The notes: a model not told the origin generated them from the letters alone. DNA of 64,000 nucleotides from an uncultured Celeribacter sp. (GCF_963675965.1 NZ_OY780935.1:3460501-3524500), one strand, 5' to 3'. Positions 8,098 through 16,854 are shown, numbered from the stretch's first letter. Made by a program: numbers and translations.

Positions 8098-9795
8098 ATG
8101 ATTTCACGTCGTGACTTTCTTCAGGTTTCCATGGCGGCCTCTGCCATGGTCGGGGCCTCCGGCTTTGGCAATTGGGCGCGTCTGGCGGCCCAGCAGGCGC
8201 TGACACAAGACCAGTTGTTGGAGTTCGACACCTTCGGAAATGTCTCGCTCATCCATGTCACCGACATTCATGCCCAGTTGAAGCCGATCTATTTCCGTGA
8301 ACCTTCGATCAATATCGGAGTGGGGGAGAATCGCGGAGAGGTGCCTCATGTCACCGGCGCGGATTTCCGCAAACTCTATGGCATCGAAGATGGCTCGCCC
8401 TCGCATTACGCTTTGTCTTCTGGCGATTTTTCGGCGCTGGGTAAGGCCTACGGCAAGGTCGGTGGGCTTGACCGTGTGGCCACCGTGATCAATGCGATCC
8501 GCGCCGCACGTCCCGATGCGCTGTTGCTGGATGGCGGGGATACATGGCACGGGTCCTACACCTGCTATCACACGCAGGGGCAGGATATGGTGAACGTTAT
8601 GAATGCGCTCAAGCCGGATGCGATGACCTTCCACTGGGAGTTCACGCTGGGGTCCGAGCGGGTGCGTGAAGTGGTCGCCGATCTGCCCTTTGCGGCGCTG
8701 GGCGCCAATATCTTTGACGCGGAATGGGATGAACCCGCCGAAGATTTCGCCCCCTATAAGTTCTTTGAACGCGGTGGCGTGAAAATCGCCGTGATCGGTC
8801 AGGCCTTCCCTTATATGCCGATTGCCAATCCGGGCTGGATGTTCCCGGAATACTCTTTCGGCATCCGAACCGAGCGTATGCAGGAGGTCGTGGACGAAGC
8901 TCGCGGGCAGGGCGCAGAGCTGGTCGTCCTGCTATCCCACAACGGCTTTGACGTGGACAAGAAAATGGCCAGCCTCGTCACAGGCATCGATGTCGTGCTA
9001 TCCGGCCACACCCATGATGCACTGCCGGAACCGGTTCTGGTCGGTGAGACCATCATCATCGCGTCAGGTTCCAACGGCAAATTCGTGTCGCGCGTCGATC
9101 TGGATGTGCGCGACGGGCGGATGATGGGCTTCCGGCACAAGCTGATCCCGGTGTTTTCCGATGTGATCGAACCCGACAAAGAGGTCTCCGCGCTGATCGA
9201 TGAGCAACGCGCCCCGTATGAGGAGGCCATGGGCGAGGTGATCGGCGAGACCGACAGCCTGCTCTACCGTCGGGGCAACTTCAACGGCACATGGGACGAT
9301 CTGATCTGCGACGCGCTGCTGAGCGAACGCGATGCAGAGATTGCCATGAGCCCCGGCGTGCGCTGGGGGCCGAGCCTTCTGCCCGGCGACAAGATCACCC
9401 GCGAAGACATCTGGAACGCCACCTCGATGACCTATGGCAAGGCCTATCGCAGTGAGATGACCGGCGATTTCATTCACACGATCATGGAAGACGTGGCCGA
9501 CAACATCTTCAACCCGGATCCCTATTATCAGCAGGGCGGCGACATGGTGCGCATGGGCGGGCTTGGCTATCGCATCGATGTGACCAAACCGCAGGGCGAG
9601 AGGATTTCGGATCTTACGCTGCTGAAGACCGGGGAAACGCTCGATCCGGCCAAATCCTATGTGGTGGCGGGCTGGGCCTCGGTCAATGAGGACACCGAAG
9701 GGCCGCAGATCTGGGATGTGGTGGAAAGCCATATCCGCGCGCAGGGGACGGTGCGTCTGTCCCCCAACACTTCGGTCGAGGTGGTCGGCGCCTGA
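8098..9795 (+). CDS. soxB: SoxB, S-sulfosulfanyl-L-cysteine sulfohydrolase
   Basis: 565 residues of the 5'-nucleotidase-like metallophosphatase family. It has a Tat signal (SRRDFLQVSMAASAM) and metal-binding motifs HVTDIHAQ (residues 53-60), LLDGGDTWHGS, LLSHNGFD and SGHTHDA, expected to hold two manganese ions. SoxB hydrolyses sulfate from SoxY-bound thiosulfate in the periplasm. AGGGAGC precedes the start. It has its own promoter region (after the soxA terminator) and its own terminator, so it is transcribed as a separate unit or by read-through. Confidence 0.96.
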   Translation: MISRRDFLQVSMAASAMVGASGFGNWARLAAQQALTQDQLLEFDTFGNVSLIHVTDIHAQLKPIYFREPSINIGVGENRGEVPHVTGADFRKLYGIEDGSPSHYALSSGDFSALGKAYGKVGGLDRVATVINAIRAARPDALLLDGGDTWHGSYTCYHTQGQDMVNVMNALKPDAMTFHWEFTLGSERVREVVADLPFAALGANIFDAEWDEPAEDFAPYKFFERGGVKIAVIGQAFPYMPIANPGWMFPEYSFGIRTERMQEVVDEARGQGAELVVLLSHNGFDVDKKMASLVTGIDVVLSGHTHDALPEPVLVGETIIIASGSNGKFVSRVDLDVRDGRMMGFRHKLIPVFSDVIEPDKEVSALIDEQRAPYEEAMGEVIGETDSLLYRRGNFNGTWDDLICDALLSERDAEIAMSPGVRWGPSLLPGDKITREDIWNATSMTYGKAYRSEMTGDFIHTIMEDVADNIFNPDPYYQQGGDMVRMGGLGYRIDVTKPQGERISDLTLLKTGETLDPAKSYVVAGWASVNEDTEGPQIWDVVESHIRAQGTVRLSPNTSVEVVGA

Positions 9796-9802
9796 TGACA
9801 CC

Positions 9803-9832
9803 TGCGGCGCATGGGCATATGCGCCGCATTTT
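9803..9832 (+). terminator. Terminator after soxB
   Basis: A perfect 10-bp stem (TGCGGCGCAT / ATGCGCCGCA) with a 6-base loop and TTTT, directly after the soxB stop. Confidence 0.85.
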
Positions 9833-9844
9833 CGCATAAAAATC

Positions 9845-9861
9845 ATTCACATAGTCGAATG
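9845..9861 (-). promoter_or_regulatory. Candidate SoxR operator upstream of soxC
   Basis: On the minus strand this reads CATTCGACTATGTGAAT, matching 14 of 17 positions of the soxX element AATTCGATTTTGTGAAT. It lies 26 bases before the soxC start, after the soxB terminator, where a promoter for soxCD is needed. Confidence 0.5.
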
Positions 9862-9887
9862 AGAAGATTTGAAGGGAGAGAGGACAA

Positions 9888-11174
9888 ATGAGCGAGACCC
9901 CCAAGGATCTCAGCCCCTCGCGCCGCGCGTTCCTGCGCGGTGCTGCAGCCACGGGTGCGGGGCTGGCAGCCGGGCAGGTGGCGGCCCAGTCGGCACCCGA
10001 TCCGTTGATCACCGAAAAACAGGATTGGGCCATGGCGACCGGCGCGGGGGTGGATGAAACGCCCTACGGTCTGCCGATCAAATTCGAAGACGACGTCATT
10101 CGCCGCAATGTGCCATGGCTGACGGCGGATCCGATTTCGTCGATCAATTTCACACCGATCCACGCGCTGGACGGCACCATCACGCCGCAGGGCTGCGCGT
10201 TCGAGCGGCACCATTCCGGCGCGATTGAGCTGCGCAAGGAAGACTATCGTCTGATGATCAACGGGCTGGTGGATACGCCGCTGGTCTTTACCTACGCGGA
10301 CCTCGAACGCTTTCCGCGTGTGAATCGCACTTTCTTTCTGGAATGCGCGGCCAACACGGGGATGGAATGGGCGGGCGCGCAGCTCAATGGGGCGCAGTTC
10401 ACCCACGGCATGATCCACAACATGGAATACACAGGCGTCACCTTGCGCACGCTTCTGGAACAAGCGGGGCTCGGGGCGGCGGGCGATCTGTCGGACAAGT
10501 GGGTCTATGTCGAAGGAGCGGATGCCTCCTCGAACGGGCGCTCGATCCCGATGGACAAGGCGCTGGATGACGTGCTGGTGGCCTTCAAGGCCAATGGCGA
10601 GGCGCTGCGCATGGAACATGGCTATCCGGTGCGCTTGGTGGTGCCCGGCTGGGAAGGCAACATGTGGGTCAAATGGCTGCGTAGGATCGAAGTCACCGCG
10701 CAGGCCGTGCAATCGCGCGAAGAGACCTCGAAATACACCGACACGCTTGCCGATGGGACATCGCGCAAATGGACGTGGGTCATGGATGCAAAATCCGTTG
10801 TGACCTCGCCCAGCCCGCAATCGCCGATCACCCATGGCCCGGGACCACTGGTGATTACGGGTCTCGCCTGGTCGGGACGCGGGGCGATCACCGGGGTAGA
10901 TGTGTCCATTGATGGTGGCAAAAGCTGGCACAAGGCACGGCTGGCCAATCCGGGCCAACCCATGGCGCTGACCCGTTTCTATCTGGACACGACATGGGAC
11001 GGCTCAGAGATGCTGCTGCAATCGCGGGCGCATGACGAGACCGGCTATGTGCAGCCCAGCAAGGCGCAACTGCGTGAGGTGAGAGGCGAAAACTCTGTCT
11101 ATCACAACAACTGTATCCAGACATGGCATGTCAAAACGACCGGGGAGGCAGAGAATGTCGAAGTTTCTTCCTAA
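9888..11174 (+). CDS. soxC: SoxC, molybdoenzyme subunit of sulfane dehydrogenase
   Basis: 428 residues of the sulfite-oxidase family with a Tat signal (PSRRAFLRGAAATGAG) and the molybdenum-ligating cysteine C153 in FLECAANTG. Later motifs are VVPGWEGNMWVKWLRRIEV and a C-terminal dimerisation domain (ITGLAWSGRGAITGVDVSIDGG). With SoxD it takes six electrons from the SoxY-bound sulfane sulfur, so its presence means thiosulfate is oxidised without storing sulfur globules. GGGAGAGAGGAC precedes the start. It overlaps soxD by 20 bases. It needs molybdenum cofactor, to which moeA and moaC in this window contribute. Confidence 0.95.
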   Translation: MSETPKDLSPSRRAFLRGAAATGAGLAAGQVAAQSAPDPLITEKQDWAMATGAGVDETPYGLPIKFEDDVIRRNVPWLTADPISSINFTPIHALDGTITPQGCAFERHHSGAIELRKEDYRLMINGLVDTPLVFTYADLERFPRVNRTFFLECAANTGMEWAGAQLNGAQFTHGMIHNMEYTGVTLRTLLEQAGLGAAGDLSDKWVYVEGADASSNGRSIPMDKALDDVLVAFKANGEALRMEHGYPVRLVVPGWEGNMWVKWLRRIEVTAQAVQSREETSKYTDTLADGTSRKWTWVMDAKSVVTSPSPQSPITHGPGPLVITGLAWSGRGAITGVDVSIDGGKSWHKARLANPGQPMALTRFYLDTTWDGSEMLLQSRAHDETGYVQPSKAQLREVRGENSVYHNNCIQTWHVKTTGEAENVEVSS

Positions 11175-12222
11175 ACTGACCATCACGGCCGCGTTCATGA
11201 CGGCTGTCGCGGGTCCGGTGCTTGCAGAAAAGCTGGATCTGGGGCGTCCGGCCTTGCCCGAGGAAATCGCTGCCTGGAATTTGGACATTTCGCCCAATGG
11301 CGACGGCCTGCCGGTGGGATCTGGATCGGTCGAAGACGGCGAGATGATCTTTTCCGAGAACTGTGCCGTCTGTCATGGTGAATTTGCCGAAGGCGTCGGC
11401 AACTGGCCAAAGCTCGCAGGCGGCGAGGACACGCTGGCGGACAAGGATCCGTTGAAGACCGTGGGGTCTTATTGGCCTTATCTGTCAACAGTTTACGACT
11501 ATGTGCGCCGCTCCATGCCCTTTGGCAACGCGCAGACCATGTCGGATGACGATGTCTATGCGATCACGGCCTATATTCTCTATTCCAACTATCTGGTTGA
11601 CGATGATTTCGTCCTGTCGAATGAGAATTTTCTCGATGTCGAGATGCCGAATGCGGGGGGGTTCATTATCGATGATCGCCCCGAGACGGAATATCCGATC
11701 TTTACCGAGGCGAACGCCTGTTACGACAACTGCAAAGAGACGGTTGAGATCACCCGGCGGGCCACGGTTCTGGATGTAACCCCGGAAGAAGAAACCAAGG
11801 CGGAGGTCGCGGCTACAGAGGAGACGACCGACAGTCTGGTGGACACCGCCATGGCGGAAGAGCCCCCCGCAGCTGAGCCCGAGGTCGCTCTGTCCTTCGA
11901 CGCAGATCTGGCCGCTGAGGGCGAGAAGATCTTCAAGAAATGTGCAGCCTGTCACCAGGTCGGCGATGGCGCGCGCAACAAGACCGGACCGGTTCTGAAC
12001 GGTGTTTTCGGCGCCCCGGTCGCCCATGTCGACGATTTCAAATATTCCAAAGACATGACCGAAGCCCATGAGGCCGGTGTCGTCTGGGATGAGGCGCATT
12101 TGACCGAGTTCATCGCCAAACCTCGTGCAGTATATAAGCGAACGCGGATGAGCTTTGCCGGCTTGCGCAAGGACGAAGACGTGGCGGCGGTGATCGAATA
12201 TCTGAAATCCGTGTCGCAATAA
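11155..12222 (+). CDS. soxD: SoxD, dihaem cytochrome c subunit of sulfane dehydrogenase
   Basis: 355 residues: signal peptide (1-24), a first cytochrome c domain with C70-A-V-C73-H74, an acidic Ala/Glu-rich linker (about 209-246), and a second class I cytochrome domain with C263-A-A-C266-H267 and a RMSFAG methionine ligand. It accepts electrons from SoxC. The start at 11155 is behind GGGGAGGCAGAG, inside the soxC 3' end (20-base overlap), which suggests translational coupling. A terminator follows. Confidence 0.94.
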   Translation: MSKFLPKLTITAAFMTAVAGPVLAEKLDLGRPALPEEIAAWNLDISPNGDGLPVGSGSVEDGEMIFSENCAVCHGEFAEGVGNWPKLAGGEDTLADKDPLKTVGSYWPYLSTVYDYVRRSMPFGNAQTMSDDDVYAITAYILYSNYLVDDDFVLSNENFLDVEMPNAGGFIIDDRPETEYPIFTEANACYDNCKETVEITRRATVLDVTPEEETKAEVAATEETTDSLVDTAMAEEPPAAEPEVALSFDADLAAEGEKIFKKCAACHQVGDGARNKTGPVLNGVFGAPVAHVDDFKYSKDMTEAHEAGVVWDEAHLTEFIAKPRAVYKRTRMSFAGLRKDEDVAAVIEYLKSVSQ

Positions 12223-12235
12223 GCGGCGCAAACGG

Positions 12236-12264
12236 AAAGGGGTGGCTTCGGGCCGCCCCTTTTT
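12236..12264 (+). terminator. Terminator after soxD
   Basis: The stem AAAGGGGTGGC / GGCCGCCCCTTT with a TTCG tetraloop and following T-run, 14 bases after the soxD stop. It ends the sox transcripts. Confidence 0.85.
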
Positions 12265-12296
12265 AATGTTAGTCTCTGCTCAGGGAGGATCGTTTC

Positions 12297-12734
12297 ATGA
12301 AAACACTGTTCGCAGCATTCACCTTGGCCCTTACAGCGGCGGTGCCTGCCTGGGCACATGATCAGGCCATCACCTATGACTATGAAGGCAGCTTCGCGGA
12401 TGCGACCTTTGCGGTTGAGGATGCCATCGTTTCCAAGGGTCTGGTGATCGACTATCGCAGCCATACCGGTGAAATGCTGGAACGCACCCGCGCCGATGTG
12501 GGGTCGGATGTGGTGCTTTTCGACAATGCCGATGTGTTTCTGTTCTGCTCTGCCGTGGTGTCCCGGCAGGTGATGGAGGCCGATCCGATGAATATCGTGC
12601 ATTGCCCCTATTCCATTTTCGTGGCCGATCAGGATGGGCAAGTGACCATCGGGTTTCGTGATTATCCCGACGGGCCGATGCAGGCGGTCGAAGATCTTCT
12701 GACAGAGATTGTAGAAGAGGCGGTGAGCTTCTAA
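12297..12734 (+). CDS. Exported DUF302 protein
   Basis: 145 residues with a Sec signal peptide (MKTLFAAFTLALTAAVPAWA) and a DUF302 domain (FADATFAVEDAIVSKGLVIDYRSHTGEML ... GFRDYPDG). DUF302 proteins have no established biochemical role but are often found near sulfur-oxidation and Crp/Fnr-linked genes. Two cysteines (FLFCS, VHCPYS) could be redox-active. GGGAGGATC precedes the start. It lies after the sox terminator and 51 bases before a Crp/Fnr regulator, so it may share regulation with that gene and the DUF2892 gene rather than with sox. Confidence 0.75.
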   Translation: MKTLFAAFTLALTAAVPAWAHDQAITYDYEGSFADATFAVEDAIVSKGLVIDYRSHTGEMLERTRADVGSDVVLFDNADVFLFCSAVVSRQVMEADPMNIVHCPYSIFVADQDGQVTIGFRDYPDGPMQAVEDLLTEIVEEAVSF

Positions 12735-12785
12735 ATAGGTCCTCTGGGCAGCGCGTGGCGTTGCCGCTCGCTAAAGGACCCGAGA

Positions 12786-13442
12786 ATGGATTGGATCGAC
12801 CGTTTCGCCGGATTGTCGTCGCTGGAACCGCAGGTGCGCGGGCGTCTTGTGTCACAGGCGAGGATTGTGTCGCTGCCCGAGGGCACGGTGCTGTTCGGAC
12901 CGGGCAAAAGCCCCGAAAACCTGCTGTTGCTGCTCGACGGCACGGTGCGTGTGCAGCAGACCACAGAAGGTGGGCGCGAGATCGTGCTCTACCGCGTGCA
13001 TGCGGGTGAAAGCTGTGTGCTGACCACGGCCTGCCTTCTGGCCTATGAAGACTATTCCGCCGAAGGTATCGCCGAAACCGATGTCGAAGCGGTCGCCATT
13101 CCGCGCCGGGAATTCGATGATCTGGTGGCGCAAAGCCAGTCGTTTCGCAATTTTGTCTTCTCCGCCTATTCCCGCCGGATCACCGATCTGTTTCATGTGA
13201 TCGAGGAAATCGCTTTTCAGAAGGTCGATATCCGACTGGCGCAGAAGCTTCTGGAGCTGTCCAACGGAGCGGCGCAGTTGAAAGCGACCCATGCCCAGCT
13301 CGCGGCGGAACTGGGCACGGCGCGTGAGGTGATTTCACGTCAGTTGCAAGAATTTCAGCGCCGCGGATGGGTGAAAACCGCCCGCGGCGAGGTGCGACTT
13401 GTCGATCGCAATGCTTTGAAAAACCTAGCACAAACCGGCTGA
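12786..13442 (+). CDS. Crp/Fnr-family transcription regulator
   Basis: 218 residues: an N-terminal cyclic-nucleotide-binding-like beta barrel (residues ~20-120, LPEGTVLFGPGKSPENLLLLLDGTVRV) and a C-terminal winged helix with recognition segment TREVISRQ-like (AELGTAREVISRQLQEFQRRGWV). It has no N-terminal FNR-type cysteine cluster, so it is not an Fe-S oxygen sensor of the FNR type. A TGTGA-N5-TCACA palindrome before the convergent DUF2892 gene is a likely target. Signal unknown. Confidence 0.85.
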   Translation: MDWIDRFAGLSSLEPQVRGRLVSQARIVSLPEGTVLFGPGKSPENLLLLLDGTVRVQQTTEGGREIVLYRVHAGESCVLTTACLLAYEDYSAEGIAETDVEAVAIPRREFDDLVAQSQSFRNFVFSAYSRRITDLFHVIEEIAFQKVDIRLAQKLLELSNGAAQLKATHAQLAAELGTAREVISRQLQEFQRRGWVKTARGEVRLVDRNALKNLAQTG

Positions 13443-13461
13443 CGCCGATCGGGTGGCCGGT

Positions 13462-13662
13462 TTATTTCTTCATCGGGCAGGTGTTGATCCCGAAGATGGA
13501 ATAGAGCGGGCAGGTGGAAAACAGCCCGGTCAGAAGCGGGACAATTCCGATCAGATAGAGCCAGTGATAGGGCCCGCTGGTCAGGAAGAACGCCACCAGA
13601 AGTGCGATCCCGACGACGATCCGCAGCACGCGGTCGATCCCGCCGACATTTGTTTTGAACAT
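13462..13662 (-). CDS. DUF2892 (YgaP-like) small membrane protein
   Basis: 66 residues with the DUF2892 pattern: FKTNVGGIDRVLRIVVGIAL, one or two hydrophobic spans and a C-terminal CPLYSIFGINTCPMKK. Such domains form the membrane part of YgaP-type rhodanese proteins or stand alone near sulfur and heavy-metal genes; function unknown. The stop lies 20 bases from the convergent Crp/Fnr gene. GGGAGACTC precedes the start. Confidence 0.82.
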   Translation of the reverse strand: MFKTNVGGIDRVLRIVVGIALLVAFFLTSGPYHWLYLIGIVPLLTGLFSTCPLYSIFGINTCPMKK

Positions 13663-13715
13663 GTGAGTCTCCCTTTATGTGTCACGAAACCCTAGCGGGC
13701 TTGTGGCGATCCGTC

Positions 13716-13730
13716 TGTGATAAACTCACA
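13716..13730. promoter_or_regulatory. Crp/Fnr-type palindrome before the DUF2892 gene
   Basis: TGTGATAAACTCACA, a 5-5-5 inverted repeat of Crp/Fnr type, 54 bases before the DUF2892 start. The adjacent Crp/Fnr regulator (12786-13442) is the obvious candidate to bind it. Confidence 0.5.
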
Positions 13731-13749
13731 TGCACGGGACGGAGCTGTA

Positions 13750-13782
13750 CAAAAAAGCAACGGGCCGCCCGAAGGCAGCCCG
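13750..13782 (-). terminator. Terminator after mmsA
   Basis: On the minus strand a 9-bp stem (CGGGCTGCC / GGCGGCCCG, one G-T pair) with a TTCG loop is followed by GTTGCTTTTTTG. It lies 33 bases after the mmsA stop. Confidence 0.85.
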
Positions 13783-13814
13783 CATCAGAAGAAAGCCGGT
13801 ATTTGTGGCGGGGA

Positions 13815-15314
13815 TCAGTCCATCGCTTTGAAATTCAGCGCCACACCGTCCTTGATGCCCGAGAACCAGCGGGCGGTGACCTTTTTGGTCTTGGTGTAGA
13901 ATTTGAACGCATCCGGGCCATATTGATCGAGATCGCCGAAAGCCGATTTTTTCCAGCCCCCGAAAGAGAAATAGGACAGCGGCACCGGGATCGGGAAGTT
14001 GATGCCGACCATGCCGACCTCGACGCGATTGGCGAAATCACGTGCCACATCGCCGTCGGCGGTGTAGATCGCGGTGCCATTGCCATATTGGTTGTCGAGT
14101 ACCAGTTGCAGCGCCTCTTCGTAGCTTTCGGTTCGCACCTGGCTCAGCACCGGGCCGAAGACTTCTTCCTTGTAGATGTCCATATCCGGTGTCACGTCAT
14201 CAAACAGGGTCGGGCCAACGAAATAGCCGTTTTCATATCCTTGAATGTTCAGACCGCGCCCGTCGGCGACCAGCGTCGCGCCCTGCTCGACACCGGCGGA
14301 AATCAGGCCTTCGATGCGATCCTTGGCGGCTTGGGTGATGACCGGGCCGTAGTCGACATCATCGCCCGCAGTGTACGGTGCGACTTTGAGCTTTTCGATT
14401 TTGGGCACCAGCTTTTCGATCAGCTTATCGGCGGTATCCTTGCCCACGGGCACGGCAACGGAGACGGCCATGCAGCGTTCGCCAGCCGCGCCAAAGCCTG
14501 CGCCGACAAGCGCGTCGGCGGCCTTGTCGAGATCGGCGTCGGGCATGATGATCATGTGGTTCTTGGCGCCGCCGAAACACTGCGCGCGTTTGCCGTTGGT
14601 GGCGGCACAGCCATAGATGTACTGGGCAATCGGAGTGGAGCCGACGAAGCCAACCGCCTGGATCGTGTCATTGTCGAGGATCGCGTCGACAGCCTCTTTG
14701 TCGCCATGAACGACCTGCAGGACGCCATCGGGCAGCCCGGCTTCGGACATCAGTTCTGCCAGCATCAGAGAGGTCATCGGCGTGCGTTCAGAAGGTTTCA
14801 GGATCATCGCATTGCCCGACACGATGGCCGGGGACATTTTCCACAGCGGGATCATGGCCGGGAAGTTGAACGGGGTGATGCCCGCCACGACGCCAAGCGG
14901 CTGGCGGATGGAATAGAGATCGATGCCGGGGCCGGCGTCACCGGTGAACTCGCCTTTGAGCATCGCCGGCGCACCCATGCAGACTTCGACCACTTCAAGG
15001 CCGCGCTGTACATCGCCGCGGGCGTCGGGCAGGGTCTTGCCATGTTCGCGCGACAGGCATTCGGCAAGCTTGTCCATATTCTCGTTGATGAGCTGGCCGA
15101 ATTTCATGAACACGCGGGCACGGCGCTGCGGATTGACCTTGGCCCATTCCTTTTGCGCTTGCGCGGCCTTTTCGACGGCGGTGTCCAGTTCGGCGGGGGT
15201 TGCCAGCGGTACGCGGGCAATGGCTTCGCCCGTGGCGGGGTTGCGCACTTCGGTGAAGCGGCCAGAGGTCCCGGCGACATAGGCGCCGTCGATATAGTGT
15301 TTTAGTTCTTCCAT
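13815..15314 (-). CDS. mmsA: Methylmalonate-semialdehyde dehydrogenase (CoA-acylating)
   Basis: 499 residues, the standard MmsA length. It converts methylmalonate semialdehyde, NAD and CoA to propionyl-CoA in valine and thymine (or malonate-semialdehyde) breakdown. Visible ALDH features are NFPAMIPLWKMSPAIVSGNAMILKPSE for cofactor binding, FVGSTPIAQYIY and the catalytic cysteine in GAAGERCMAVSVAVP. Start at 15314 because GGAGG lies five bases upstream; the ATG at 15326 overlaps that site. Divergent from a LysR gene, with a 22-bp palindrome between them. Confidence 0.94.
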   Translation of the reverse strand: MEELKHYIDGAYVAGTSGRFTEVRNPATGEAIARVPLATPAELDTAVEKAAQAQKEWAKVNPQRRARVFMKFGQLINENMDKLAECLSREHGKTLPDARGDVQRGLEVVEVCMGAPAMLKGEFTGDAGPGIDLYSIRQPLGVVAGITPFNFPAMIPLWKMSPAIVSGNAMILKPSERTPMTSLMLAELMSEAGLPDGVLQVVHGDKEAVDAILDNDTIQAVGFVGSTPIAQYIYGCAATNGKRAQCFGGAKNHMIIMPDADLDKAADALVGAGFGAAGERCMAVSVAVPVGKDTADKLIEKLVPKIEKLKVAPYTAGDDVDYGPVITQAAKDRIEGLISAGVEQGATLVADGRGLNIQGYENGYFVGPTLFDDVTPDMDIYKEEVFGPVLSQVRTESYEEALQLVLDNQYGNGTAIYTADGDVARDFANRVEVGMVGINFPIPVPLSYFSFGGWKKSAFGDLDQYGPDAFKFYTKTKKVTARWFSGIKDGVALNFKAMD

Positions 15315-15385
15315 GGCATCCTCCATAAGATTTCTGCCAGGGTAATATTGCGAAATTGTCATGAGAAGAGAGAAGATTTCAAAAA

Positions 15386-15407
15386 CATTTTGCATTAATG
15401 CAAAATG
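15386..15407. promoter_or_regulatory. Perfect 22-bp palindrome between mmsA and its LysR gene
   Basis: The left half is CATTTTGCATT and the right half is its exact reverse complement, with no spacer. It lies 72 bases before mmsA and 48 bases before the LysR start, typical for an operator shared by a divergent LysR regulator and its target. Confidence 0.65.
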
Positions 15408-15454
15408 ACAGGGCGCCGTTGGGGCGGGACAGCCTGGACCGGGAAGGAAAAGCG

Positions 15455-16348
15455 ATGAACTGGGATGATCTGAGGGTATTTCTGGCCGTGGCGCGCAGTG
15501 AAAGCTTGTCTGCGGCGGGCAAGCAGTTGCGCATCGATCCGGCCACGGTTGGCCGGCGCATCGCACGGCTGGAAAAGGGGCTGGGGGTGACGCTCTTTGC
15601 CAAATCGCCGCAGGGCTATGAGCTGACCCGTGACGGCGGGCGGCTTCTGGCGCATGCAGAGGGGGCGGAACAGGCGGTGACCCATGGGGTACAGACTCTC
15701 GCAGACACAGAGGATGACCGTCTGCATGGCGTGATCCGGATCGGCGCGCCGGATGGCTGCGCCAACTACGTTCTGCCGCGTGTCGTGGCGCGAATCGCTG
15801 CGCAGCATCCGGCGCTGGATGTGCAGATCATCGCCCAGCCGCGCCTCTTCAACCTGTCAAAACGCGAAGTCGATCTGGTGGTCAGCGTGTCTCAGCCGAG
15901 TTCGGGGCGATTGCTGGTCAAAAAGATCACCGACTATCATTTGTCGCTTGCGGGGATGCAGTCGCATCTGGACGCCCACGCCCCGATCGACAGCCTGTCC
16001 GATCTCAAATCGCGCAGCATCGTCGGCTATGTCCCGGACCTGATTTTTGACAAGGAACTCGACTATCTTGAGGAAATCGGCCTCTCAGAGGCCCATTATA
16101 CGTCGAATTCGGTCTCGGTGCAGCTCAACATGATCCGTGCAGGGCTGGGCGTCGGGGTCGTGCATGACTTCTGTCTGCCCTATGTGCCGGGCCTGATCCG
16201 GCTGTTGCCGGAGGTGGTGCGGATCAAGCGCGCCTTTTATCTGGTGCGCCACGCAGACGACCGAAATGTCGAAAGACTGAGCCGTTTTTGCGATCTGTTA
16301 ACGCTTGAAATGCGACAGGTTGTCGAGGCGCTTGAAAGCGAAGCTTGA
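15455..16348 (+). CDS. LysR-family regulator, probably of mmsA
   Basis: 297 residues: an N-terminal LysR helix-turn-helix (MNWDDLRVFLAVARSESLSAAGKQLRIDPATVGRRIARLEKGLGVTLF) and a periplasmic-binding-like effector domain. Start at 15455 is the usual LysR start, behind GGGAAGGAAAAGCG. Divergent from mmsA across a palindromic operator, so control of valine/propanoate metabolism is likely. The inducer is not visible. Confidence 0.85.
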   Translation: MNWDDLRVFLAVARSESLSAAGKQLRIDPATVGRRIARLEKGLGVTLFAKSPQGYELTRDGGRLLAHAEGAEQAVTHGVQTLADTEDDRLHGVIRIGAPDGCANYVLPRVVARIAAQHPALDVQIIAQPRLFNLSKREVDLVVSVSQPSSGRLLVKKITDYHLSLAGMQSHLDAHAPIDSLSDLKSRSIVGYVPDLIFDKELDYLEEIGLSEAHYTSNSVSVQLNMIRAGLGVGVVHDFCLPYVPGLIRLLPEVVRIKRAFYLVRHADDRNVERLSRFCDLLTLEMRQVVEALESEA

Positions 16349-16416
16349 CAGAGCGGCCTGCCTCGGAGGACCCTGAAAACAGGGAGAAATCGGGACATTG
16401 AGTAAAGGGAGGAACC

Positions 16417-16854
16417 ATGCTCGTTGCACAGATCTTGAAAGCCAAGGATATTCAGGAAACCGTCACGATCCAGCCGGATCTGACAATCGGGGAAGCCGCC
16501 GCCATGTTGTCGGCCCGCCGGATCGGCGCCGTTGTCGTGGCCTCTCAGCCCGGACGGGCCGAGGGGATCTTGTCGGAGCGGGACATTGTGCGCGAACTGG
16601 GACGCACCGGATCCGAAGCCCTGTCGCATCCGGTCGCGGAATTCATGACGCGCAAACTGGTGACCTGCAAGCCTGACGATACCGCGCTTCAGGTTCTCGA
16701 AAAGATGAGTGCAGGACGTTTTCGCCACATGCCGGTTCTGGATGGTGACAAGATGATCGGTCTGGTGTCCATTGGCGATGTGGTTCAGGCTCGTCTGGAA
16801 GAACTGGCCATGGAGAACACTGCCATGGAAGGCATGATCATGGGGCAGCACTAG
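16417..16854 (+). CDS. Two-CBS-domain protein
   Basis: 145 residues made almost wholly of two CBS domains (about 8-66 and 74-131; TIGEAAAMLSARRIGAVVV ... GILSERDIVRELG; TALQVLEKMSAGRFRHMPVLDGDKMIGLVSIGDVV). Such pairs bind adenine nucleotides and report energy state. No partner domain is present. GGGAGGAACC precedes the start. The short gap after the LysR gene allows read-through, but a link to mmsA is not established. Confidence 0.85.
   Translation: MLVAQILKAKDIQETVTIQPDLTIGEAAAMLSARRIGAVVVASQPGRAEGILSERDIVRELGRTGSEALSHPVAEFMTRKLVTCKPDDTALQVLEKMSAGRFRHMPVLDGDKMIGLVSIGDVVQARLEELAMENTAMEGMIMGQH

Noticed and set aside
13677..15305. A 542-residue open frame opposite mmsA
   Set aside because: Antisense shadow of a well-supported dehydrogenase gene, without a ribosome site or motif.
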